Assembly (NCBI RefSeq): GCF_964340395.1
Contig: NC_135551.1
Coordinates: 29,035,880-29,097,879, forward strand
Direction of reading: 5' to 3'
Length of the DNA: 62,000 nucleotides
Source: Glandiceps talaboti
Lineage: Eukaryota; Hemichordata; Enteropneusta; Spengelidae
Shown: positions 26,701 to 39,100 of the stretch, in pieces
Position numbering within the stretch: the stretch's first letter is position 1
How the letters are laid out: each line of letters starts with the position of its first letter
Notes under the pieces: model-generated
Told to the model about the DNA's origin: nothing
The model's input: the letters and a program-made list of their open reading frames with translations, nothing else
Databases searched by the model: none
Translations under genes and position numbers: made by a program

Positions 26701-29700
26701 TCGGACTTTCATCCTTTTTTGCTTTTTTCTTACATTTTTCTTAAAAAAATAGTAAAGCAGCTGGAGATAAAATAAGATAATATTTTATGAAATAATGAAA
26801 AGAAATTACAAACAAATATGTCTTGACCTACTATACATTGCACTTAAATATATAAGTTCATTTGGTTCTCCGGGGATAATCTTTAACTGTCAAAAATCAT
26901 GTTGTAGTTGATTGTTGTAAATCTACTTATTTTGACCCCAAAATATATAATGTACATAAAAGAAACAGCCACTATCTTGAAAACAAAGGTGGTGACATAG
27001 TAATTTCTCTGCATTTTTTACATATTCAGATATTAATGCTTAGGTATGCAAAGTATATGAAAAATCTATCAACTTTTTTCCCCTTAAGCTCTTGTTCATG
27101 TATTGAGTGCTGTAATCCATACATTTGTAATTAATTGCAATTGCTAATATTGAAGAGAATTACTGAGATTACCAAGGGAGAACTGACCTCCCCTGACACA
27201 CTAAAATAGTTACTAAGTGACTCTATAGACTTAGGGCTAACACCTGAGCTGGATATTTCTTAAACCAGAGAATATACTTTTAAATTCAATATGTGATAAA
27301 TAGATAGAAACATTGTATATTACAAAGATTTTTAAAGACATTAGCCACAATAATATCACAAAGTGTGTGCAATGCAAAGGTTAGGTTGATTTTGATAGTT
27401 GACACTGAGGTTAAGGTCACAGGTCAAAGCTTGGACCTGATAATATGGGGTAGACACTTGAACGGAGTCTCTATGCTATGTATTACAGCTTTTGAGTTAT
27501 GCTGTAAATATTGATTTTTAACTACAACATGACTGCCATTTGGTCAAACTTGCACATGTTGAAAAAGAAATTGTCTTGCATATGTCCCATTTGATATATC
27601 ACCTTTGTGCCGGTCACATCAGAGAAAAGATGTATTAAGGGCTGATGGACAGGACCACTTTATACAACACCCCCTTCACGAGCTAATAAATGTTTTTGAA
27701 TGATTTCAGTTAGGTCTTTGCTTTTATGTTTGAATGTTAAACTAGCACAAGTACTACACATGAAAAATATATTTGATAGAATAACAGATTTTAGGATTAT
27801 CAAAAAAATTGTTGAGGAAATAAACGAGAATGTTCAGTTCAAAATAAAAGATTTGAAAAACCCTAACATCATTGAGAACTAATATGTGTTTATGTGGGAA
27901 GTACATAGATGATCACTTTTACAGCATTTTAGTCGGGTTTATGAGTTGATTCAACACGTTTGACTTTCATGTAAATCATCCCTGCACGTATAATGATAAA
28001 GGAAACTAAAAATTCAGTAAACTTCCTACCATCTGTTACATGGGGTTCTTTGGCCTATATCAGAAATACTGACTTTGTCTGAACTTCTGTCTGAACTTAT
28101 AAAATGAGCACTGAAAAATTACAGCAATAAAAAAGATATTATTTTTTCAATTCTCAATTTCCACTGTTACTGTCAATACAATAAAATGCACCATGTATCA
28201 GATATCCTTTAAAAAACAATAACGATATTTCAATTCTCAATTCCTACTGTTACAGCAAATACAATAAATGCATCATGTACAGTACAGTAGTTGGTTAATT
28301 ATCTATGTACAGTGTATAACTATATCAAATTAATAATACATCAATTATTAAAATGAAATAAAAAATATGGATGAAAGTGATATCATCTTTCATATTTCAG
28401 TTTTCAAGGGCAACTTATCATATTGTTCTGCCAACTGTATCCCGGTAATTGACTGGATGACTGCCTGTTTTGCAAGACACAAGGATGGAGTTGTTATGCT
28501 CTTCTGTACTATAATTCCTTTTCTGCCAAAAGTATTAAAAATGTTCACAAATTCAAAAATTCAAACAACTTTTTGATAAATTTCAATTTAATTTTAGACA
28601 GAATTTGAAGAACAGGTAATCATTAACTTAATTTGTGTAAACAATTTAGTTTTAAATTTCTAACAGTCACAAAAAATTCATTTCAAAATTCAGATTTCAA
28701 CTTTTTTCACATGTACTATGTAGACTGGATTAATGTATCATCTTATGTGATCATTCTTATTCACACACGTCGAGCAGACAAAACTTTCATGAACTGGACT
28801 AATTTATTGCATATCAAATAAAGGAAACTCATATTCGCTTTACATTATAAATTTATTCATATATGTCAGAGAGACATTGAAATGACTACACTAATTTATT
28901 GAATATTTCAATAACATGAGTTCCTATTCACATATTATGATCATCGTACTTCTTTCACATGTTTCAGACTGCAAGTTGAAACATGCCAATTTGCACATTA
29001 CATTATTTCTGGAGATAAAGTACACAAATGTGGGCAGTAAAATGATAAATGGTGGTCATTTTTCGCTATTGTAAAAAATCCCTATAAAACTGTTTTGCAT
29101 ACCCAAATTAAGCTGGGATTCTTGTCCTACCATGACAAATGTTTGAGCTTTCTGAAACTATTTTATTATATGCTGGTAGAATTTCATATTCTCATTGTCT
29201 TTTATGTACAGGAGTTGATAATTTGGTTGTTTGAAAATTGCATATTTTATTTATGTATGTCACATGAATATAATGACTGAAGAACATTCATTTGAAGCTA
29301 GGGACAACCCTTATTCATGGTATGACAGTGGACTTTATATAGAGAGCTCTTAAACAATGAAAGTATGCAAGTAATAGTGAAATGACCTACAGCAAATGTA
29401 TCAAAAATCCACATATAGGAAATGAATATTAAGTACTGTACAGATGACAATATAGCGTTAGGTTTAGTGACATCAAAATGTACGGACCTACATGTACTGG
29501 ATCATTCCCAATGTGCATGCCTTGCCCATATCTTTCCGGTTTTATTCCCATGGAAACAACTAAATATTTAGAGTTAAATAGTTAATAACTATTAGAGTTA
29601 CTTTGGCTTAACAACAAAATATGTAAAAAAAATATCCAAGATTGGCTAATAGCTTGATCTAATTCTTATCAATTAATATGGTTACCATTGATTGAATAAT

Positions 29701-32700
29701 TAATAAACTACGGAGTCCATGTCTTGATCTCTGCAATCAAATGTACATCAGTAAGTGTATACATAAATATACAAGACCTCCTAGTTTGACAATTTATGCA
29801 ATAGATTTATTATGCTTGATCAAACTAGTCATTCCAAAGTAAGAGATAAAAACACTTTGCCAGTATTCTAGTGGGTGTATGGATTAACTGAACACAAATT
29901 ACCATATAGTTATAGACCTATTTGAAAGAAAATCACTCCAGACCTATAATCTTGGGTATTTTCCTGAAGACATTTACAACTTTAATTTCTCCTATAAGCA
30001 GATTTCCTTACAAAATTTACTAAAGAAATTTGTTTCAATAACATGTAAATTGTTTATGCTGTGAAATCTATATTTTACTAACATATATCCCTTGGCAGGG
30101 ATATGATCTATTCTGTATACACGATTAATTTAAAAAACATAACAGATTTATATCACAAAGGAAAGGTTTTTGATTCATGATTGTGATAAGACACTGATCG
30201 AAATTTTTCAGTTGTTTCATGGGGATAATGCTGGAAAATTTGTAAAAATTGAAAGGTGAGTGAAGGTATAAATCGTAACGATACTGTATAGGAACTAGAC
30301 TATGTGAGTGAAGGTATAAATCGTAACGATACTGTATAGGAACTAGACTATGTGAGTGAAGGTATAAATTGTAACGATACTGTATAGGAACTAGACTATG
30401 TGAGTGAAGGTATAAATCGTAACGATACTGTATAGGAACTAGACTATGTGAGTGAAGGTATAAATCGTAACGATACTGTATAGGAACTAGACTGTGAGTG
30501 AAGGTATAAATCGTAACGATACTGTATAGGAACTAGACTATGTGAGTGAAGGTATAAATCGTAATGATACTGTATAGGAACTAGACTATGTGAGTGAAGG
30601 TATAAATTGTAACGATACTGTATAGGAACTAGACTATGTGAGTGAAGGTACAAATCGTAACGATACTGTATAGGAACTAGACTATGTGAGTGAAGGTATA
30701 AATCGTAATGATACTGTATAGGAACTAGACTATGTGAGTGAAGGTATAATCGTATTGATACTGTATAGGAACTAGACTATGATTTCCAATACATGTAGAC
30801 ATGCAACTATTTAGACTTATCGGTTCGTTTTTCAGATCTTGTAGGTTTATTAAGATTTAAAAATTATAATCTTTCCGGGTAATAATTCTTAACACTGTCA
30901 CACAGATTGTCTTCTCCTGGGTCTCAATTCATTTATCAGTTCTTTTTATGAACTGAGCTCTCATGATAAAAAAAAAAAAAAACATTTAAAAAAATGAAAA
31001 TAGATTATCTAAAATAAAATTTATTATTATAAAGTAGACACAAGGTGGGTTTCTGAGCAGCTGAAACATCAATTAAATTACAAGTATGATGTAAATGGCC
31101 TGCCTTCAATTAAACTGTTCATCTACCATTATTTACTGTCAGAACAGTTGACAGCATGGGATTTGCTCATTATTTTAGTATGTATTACATGTATATGTTA
31201 TTGACTCTTCATATCAGGCTTGAATATATAATTAACTTTGAGTTCTACCAACAGCAAGTGATAGTAAAACAACTGAGCTTTCGTAAGTAGCAAATTATAT
31301 TATGACTTTACACCATCAGAGTTTTTGCTAAGATCTAGTAATCCTAATAGCAGAAAGGGGTAAATTTGAAAAAAGTGGCCTAATTTTTGTAGGGTATATA
31401 AACCCCAGTAAAAAGAGAGGGGAACTCAGAAAGATCTTATCTTATTATACTTACCAATCTTAACAAAAACACTGAATATGCACTGAAATGGCTTAATATG
31501 CAGCCAAATAAATCCCCCCCCCCCCGCACAAACAAACACCCCCCCCAAAAAACAAAACAAAAAAAACAACCAAACCCCCCCCCAAAAAAAAAATAAAAAA
31601 TAAAAAATAAAAAAAATAAAAAAAAAACATCATAAAAAGTACATCAGTTTATGTACATGTATCTATGTTGTAATACATAGACAGTAAGTCATTATAACTA
31701 ATATAGCCCTGATATTGGTATCAAACTAAATCAATAGAAACTGAGCTTCCAGTTAACTAAAATAGGCACAAACTAAAACATTGTGACAAGTCAATATAAG
31801 CTATTGAATGGCCATTGGATTAACTATAATTATGAGTAGGGTGGCATTTCTGATAGCTAATTTATCTCATGTGACCACACGCTATCTTAATTATAGGATG
31901 ATTCTATCCACACAACAGAGGTACTGCTATCACCCACTTGTGTAATCTACTACATATCGGGGGTATTAAAAAACAATAGTTTTAGTTTGTGGCTATCTCA
32001 ATAATCCAAAACCTTGACTGCCACTTTAGTAACAATGTCCTTCCTTGAAAAGAATTACAGACCCATATTAAATTGCATAATAAGTGAATTGTACTTTTAT
32101 GCTTTCAAATGAAAATTTATCTGTGGTGGTAAACCATTGCTACAATATCATATTACACTTTGTAATATAAAAGTGTTTGAGACAAAAGTTGAAAGTGATA
32201 CTTAAAATAAATAACAGTACTTTAATTACAGTTTTCCTTTTTTTCCTTGTCCCATCTTTATTGCTATCCTGTTCCTGTCACTTATAAAGCATTTTTATCG
32301 TACCATATATACAATAAATTTCTATTTTACATTTCCTGACTTTTGAACTGTTTTATTTTACATCCTTCAGACATCCTGAATGGCACCAAAACGTCAAACA
32401 AATGAATACAGTATAGCCAACATTACTAATATCTGTCATCTCTAATTTATTCATATATCACAAGCCTATATGTTTCCACTCTTTGGTTTGTCAAATCTGT
32501 GGTTGATATGACTTGAGCCAATATTACAAATTTTACTTTAAATAACTTAAAATGTTCATCAGCTTGGTAGATCAAATGATAAAGGTTATAACACACATTT
32601 CAAGCAGTCCAAAGTTTTCTTAGTATTGAGCTTTCAATTTATCTTGATGGCAATCCTAATCAGAATGCCATATTCCATAGTTACAGCTAACCGCTATTTG

Positions 32701-35700
32701 TCATTCTGATGAGGATCATCAACCAAGACAAATCAAAAGCTTAACTGCTAAAAACTTTAAGCTACTTGTGTGGTATAAGCTTTGTAAATGTTACTTCATA
32801 CTTTATAATAAATACTGAAATCAAATGAATGCAAGGTTTCAATGTGTACTCTTTAGATTGAACTAAATGGAAATTATGGAATGCAATACTCGGTACCTGC
32901 AATAGCATAACCTCAGTTGGTCTAAACAGAACAGTTCCACTTATTCTCACAAGTGCCTAGGCCTAAACTTGTGTGGTTCCGATTATGCTCAATTTTAGAA
33001 AAAGGTGTCGGTTGGTAGATTTTTAAAAAATGTTTAAATAATTTTTTTTTCATGTCTGAGTGTCTAATTCGGGTAGTTATGTTTTCCGTTGTTTTCCATA
33101 TGGTCTCTGTATTATCGGATTCTTCTCATCAGATGTACAGCCATTACAGACTGGAAGAACAGTTTTATATTGTCTTTTGAAGTTTGTGTCAGTTTGTACA
33201 TCCACTATTACTTGAGAGACTTCACAATTTTCGCAATTTTATCATTATTTTCTCACATACGTAAAACAAAATGTTTAGGGTCGGCATGAAAAATTAGGTG
33301 GGGTAGCGTAACCGGAACCAAACAATTTTCTTTTATGACCCTATAGTAATGTATGTGGAGCTTGACTGCGTGGAGCAGAAGCCATACTCATTCAAGAAAT
33401 ATCCATTATTTAAATGACATGTCTGGGTGGTACAAATCTATCTCAGGTACAGAGAATTTTGTATTTAGGATAATCAATATGGTTTTTGTACCCTAATTAT
33501 CATCTTGGGAAAAAAATAAATTTTTAGAAATATTTTCAACATTCATTAGTTGAATTGGGTGGAATCCAACTTGCAGATTAATATGTAATAAAACTACACA
33601 GGTGGTTAGGAGAAAAGCCAATAAATTACTTATATTTTAATTAAATATTAAAATGATATTGAGAAATATGACCCAATTTATTTATTTATATGTTTAATAG
33701 TGGCAGGTGGTTAGTGTGTATAGTATATGTAACTATTTCAAAATATCAAACATATATAAATTAAAGCTGCACTACCTCAAACTAGAATGGTTTTATTTTG
33801 GGGAAATGTTTTGTTAGGTAAAAATAACTTACTTGCAATATCGTACACCTTGAACAGCCTGCAGAAAACATTGACCACTTATTAACAGATACAATGTCTT
33901 TTATAAGTAATTGATCAATTTTTAGTGAACATATCTTTTGGTTATTTGATGAAAAGAATGTCTGAGTTGCTGCTAAGTGCAGGTTTAGAAACAAAGCATA
34001 GTCTATAAATTGTAGGATTCTCAGTGGTTAAACTGGCATAAGCTGAGTTTGTAAGCATATTACTCAAGTGAAGATACTTGAAACAAAACCACATCCCAGT
34101 ACATGTATGTTGTATATATTGTGAAACCAGAGTTCGCGCTAGTGCTCGCAACAGTCGCAAAATGCGAATAAAATTCCTAATTGGCGAAAAAAATGATAAC
34201 GTTGTCGCCATGGTGGCGATTGTATAATTTGCTGCTGTCAAGGGAAGTTTTCATAGCCTAGTCCGCCCTATTCGCGATCGTATCATGCCACGGTCATTCC
34301 AGTGGTCACCTGCGTTCCCTGGTTAATAAGATGCCTCTGTGGCTAAAAAAAAATGTGTATTTTTTGCCACAAATGAAGATTGTGGCTATTAGTTTTAAAA
34401 TCCTAGCGCTAAATCTGTGTTAATATTGATGCATGTCTTCTATACCATTGTGATTGCTTTTATTTAAAACAGAGTTATAATAGAGACTGTGTCACTTATA
34501 CTGGTACAAAGTTGAGGCTGATTTTTACATAGCTGCATGTTTTATGTGTGGGTCTAACTCAATGGGGACCCATAAAAGTTATTTTCAACAACCCTACAAA
34601 CAATGTATATTAACCTCTCTGAAGTAGAGCTAGGACAATTGGCAAATTTGGCTGAGAAAACGCCTATTTTATACTGCGGTGATGCATTCTGGGAAACAAA
34701 CCAAGCTAGGAGCTCAATAATTGTAACCTCTGCACAAACATTTCTGAAGCTGTTGTTTAAAGAGACTAAGAGCTCAAGCTTTGTTTGTTTGTTTGTTTGT
34801 TTCCACGAATGTCTCACCCTAGTGTACAGAAGGCCTCTTCACAAGCTTTGCAATTTTTTTTATAACTCTTGTTTAGAGATTTTGTGAAAATTACTTTTCT
34901 GGGTCTCGATAAATAAAGAAATGCAGCTAAGATAAAATAAATCTTACTTTTGTTCCCATTTAATATACAACAAATGGATCTTAATTTTTTTAAAAGTACA
35001 TGGACAAGAATTTTGATGGCAATTTTCACACATCACATTTTAATTTGTAGCAGTAAGATAAATTGACCTCATTTTTTTCAGTGTACTGTCAGCATTTTCT
35101 TTGAAGTGTCATAAATTATAAATGATATGGCAAATGGGCAAAGCACAAACAAATATTTCTTGTGAAATTTTCATTATGCCTAAAGCAATTTATTATAGGA
35201 AAATGATTGAAAGTAAATCTCCTTGGTTCTAATAATAGAATGTTGTGTATTCACAAGACCAAATCTCATTAGTACAATCTTTTGTCAAACGCACTTCATT
35301 TTTTAAATGACGTGAAAGTTAAAATAAACTGACAGATAGGTTATCTGTATGGACATCCATTGGTGCGGACTAGTTTACTATGTCAGTCATTCAAAGATGT
35401 ATTAAAGACCCATGATTCAATCTCATGTTCCCACAGCTGGGGGGGGGGGGGGGTTTAGGGGGGAGATGAGGAGGAGTGGGAGAGTGGTGGGGATGGTGGG
35501 GGCTAACACACCCACCCCCAAGTCTCTCATTATTACTATCTCATTAGTGGGATTACATACTCTATGTCATTGTATTGTTCAGAACCAACCTTTTCTCTAT
35601 CTCTACCAGACAACTCTTTTCCACAGCGGGGGAGGGGGGGGGGGTAAGGGGTGGAGATAGTGGGGCTAACACCCCCATCCCCAGGTCTCACATTAATACT

Positions 35701-36153
35701 ATCTCAATACTGGGATTCCATAGAATTATTCATTATTAAACAATATGCCTGTGACAACAGCCTGGATTACACACAGACAAAATATGTGCCCATTGCGCTT
35801 TGTTCACCACAGGAGAACACCACAATTTGACACCTTTTGGAACACTCATGACTAGACGTGGTATTAGTATGAACTTTTTAAAATGTAATATGTACTGTAC
35901 CAGTTTAGAATTCTAGACTACCTCCATACTTACTGTGTCAACTAATTCTTTAATTACTGCATCACATCTTAAGGATTCAGGTAACGGAAGAAATTTTCTG
36001 AAAGAAAACAAATGAAGACACTTTGATTAGACCTGTATAATGGGTATACTAACAATCTCTTCGACACTAACAATAACATTAACATCCCTGCTAAATATCA
36101 CAGTAATTGACCCAGAAGTTTTAGACTTAGCTCTCCTCTCAGTATACTTAAGC

Positions 36154-36186
<33 letters not shown>

Positions 36187-39100
36187 CACATTTTAAACCA
36201 AATCACGAGAGTATAAATACATACATAAGTAATGATGTGTGGACCCAAATTCCTTCAATTTTATTGATGTCAGGACCTTTATTTCCAGGTTCCCCTTTAC
36301 TTTATTGCTGTTTGAGACTCTCTGATCCCTTTCATTTAATTCACATATGCACATAGACAGACATTTTACCACACTAACAGCACTACTGAGCCAGTTTCTC
36401 TGTTATATTTACAATTCTTCTATTAAAGTGGGACAAAATTCTAACACGCAAATGCTAGGTTTCAATTCAATCTGATTATCTCATATGGTGGTCTAATTGT
36501 ACCGGTAAGTGCTGGTTGCCATGTCAGTACCATTTCAGTTCTCATATCCTACAAAAAACAAATTTAATGGAACCTGTTTTGTACCCCTAAATACAAACAT
36601 TTCTAACAAATGTAATCAAATCGAGGAATGGAAGAATTAATTTCTGCTATAGTTAATCATAGACCCTCCATCTGTCCATGAGTAAATGCGTAGTTCTAAA
36701 ATACATATTGGGAATGAGGGCTTTGTATTCATACTACTAGTAGTACTACTATGATAGTGATTTGAAATTCATTGTGCTGTCTGAAACAATATCAATTTTG
36801 GCCAATTAAGTTAGAAAGGGGGCGGGGGTGGGGTGGGGTTGGGCTCTGAGGCCTGACTAAAAGAATATAGTTTTTTATCCGACATTGAAATATTGATCTC
36901 GCCCCCTGAGTTGAAAAGCAAAACAACTATATACAAATTTGTCACGCTATGTATACGTAGTTTTAGATACAGCTACTAAGACGAGTAGAAAACATCTTGA
37001 CAAAGTTCATGGAGGTCAAGGTTCATTTACTGCAAAGGAAAACTGCATCAAGCAATTGTAAATTTACTGTTAGAATAACTACAAGGATTTGCTAATGAAC
37101 AAATGAACAAATGAATGAGTGAATGAATGAATGAATGAATGAATGAATGAGTGAGTGAATGAGTGAGTGAGTGAAGAATGAACAAACGAATGAACGAGCG
37201 GGCAAGCGAGCGAGTAAACGAATGAATGAACGAACAACAAATGAACAAACAAACAAATGAATGAATGAATGAATGAACGAATCTTTCCATTCATCCATTA
37301 AATGATCAATAATCAATTGATCAATCAGTCTTATTGGTGATTTGCTAATCAAAATTAAGAAGTTATTATTTTTTGAACAATAAGTAACAAATAAGTTGAT
37401 CAAAGTCTGAGTGATTGATATTGCGATAGAAAGATTTCCTAAACTATAGAACAGGTAATGCTATTATCCATTTTTTGAATTTTATCAAGTGTTTTTGGTT
37501 TGTTATCATGGCTTCCTACTTGAAAATGAATGAGAAACAACATAGACCAATTAAGTCCTTGTTTGTAACTCAATACAATTGCAAAAAGTGCTAAAATATA
37601 TGCAAAAAGTTTGTTATATATTACACCATGTATGTAGAGTATCAAATATTGTAATTTAGTGAGTTACAAACAAGGACTTGGCATATATTGCTTCACATTG
37701 ATTTGTCAAGTAGGAAGCCATGATAAAATTGTTTTAAAAATCCAAAATAAATATCCAATCCTCATCTATAATGGCCACTGTAAACAAAAACACTTGAATG
37801 ATAAATTAAAACAATAAATGATGAAACTAAGCATTGACAAGATTTTCACCTGTAATGTACTAATAGTCTTGAAACCTTACGCAAAACAAGGATTATTGAC
37901 ACAGAAAATAGAGTGTTGCCATCTCTTCTCTATGATACATACATCACAATAACAGCTGTCCGGTTTTGTTTGTCGGCTTTCTCAAACAGATAAGACTTCA
38001 GTTTGCAGTTGAAAATATTATCATTGTAGAAAGGTGGTGGGTCTCTTGAGATAAATGATCCTACAATTACTGGGGTTTGTTGGTCCTGAATGTCTAATTG
38101 TGTGACATTGGAACAAATTGAAGATGACAGTATGTCTATACTGGACAATTGATAATTGAATCTGCAGTGTAGCTTGAAATTAGCTACTAGTAGGTAATAT
38201 AATAGTAATACTTTATTGTGAATACTTGTACAACTGCCGACATCAGACCGTGGACAAGCGGAACCTGGTACAATCAGGGAAATTAAACAACAGAATTGAT
38301 TAATAACACTTGGAACAGCATGTTGGAAGTACATACTTGTATTACATTCCATCATTTGATAAGAACAGTTTTATGGCCATTTTACATAATAGTTCATGTT
38401 CACAAACAAATTTCCAGTTCCCTGGCATTTCATATAAAGCCATAAAACTGTTCTTATTTATCCATGCTGTGTAGTACATGTCTCTGCTGTTCCAACATGG
38501 TGTGCAAAGTGTTATTAATCCAATTCATTTGTTTACTTTCCACCATTTGTCCATGGTCTGATGTCAGCAGTTGTATTATATTGTTGACACCTTGATACTA
38601 CAAATGTTAACTTAAAGTGACCATATGGATAAAGATTTGGTATTTTATTCAGGATTTTTAATTTTTAAAACAATTCTATCATTCTTATCCTACATGAAAA
38701 AATAAATGTGAATCAACATTGATCAAGTCTGCGTTTGTAACTAAATATATAACAAAAAGCTAAAATATGTGTAAAAAGTTTGTTTTTGTACATACAATAA
38801 CAAACATTTTATGCATTTGCAATTTATTGAGTTACAAACACAAACTTGGTGGTTTATGTTGTTTCACATTGATTTCTTCAAGTAGGAAACCATAAAAACA
38901 TTGTTTTAGAAATTGAAAATCCAAAATAATACCTAATCCTCATCAATATGGCAAGTCTAAATGTTACATGTGCCCATTTTTGTTGATGGTTTTTTCTTGT
39001 CATGTTAACTGGTTTATGTTTTTCTTCTTCTAGTTTTTGTTTTTTTGTCAAATTATTTTTTTCCTTCTGTAAAATGTTACTTGCTTTTAAATTATTTTTG

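Larger units (their letters stand above)
23511..35933 (-). other. JmjC gene intron 2 (12.4 kb)
   Basis: This is the largest intron, made mostly of repeats: the 55-bp array, the segmental duplication, a degenerate tandem pair at about 28130-28285, a 48-bp minisatellite at 30256, low-complexity C/A DNA at about 31507-31630, TIR elements at 31751 and 32974, a foldback at 32575 and a G-rich duplication at 35434. The stretches 27300-28130 and 28300-30250 show nothing recognised, nor does most of 33330-35430. No exon belonging to another gene was recognised. Confidence 0.75.

Noticed and set aside
37048-37403. Frames rich in SFIHSFIHS on the - strand
   Set aside because: Translations of the GAAT/GAGT quasi-repeat in intron 1; no splice or domain support.
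37930-38355. 141-codon - strand frame with protein-like composition
   Set aside because: Half of it overlaps the left arm of the foldback at 38199-38587, no splice sites connect it to the JmjC frame, and exons 1 and 2 already join correctly. The unique part (about 37930-38100) could still be checked in RNA-seq.
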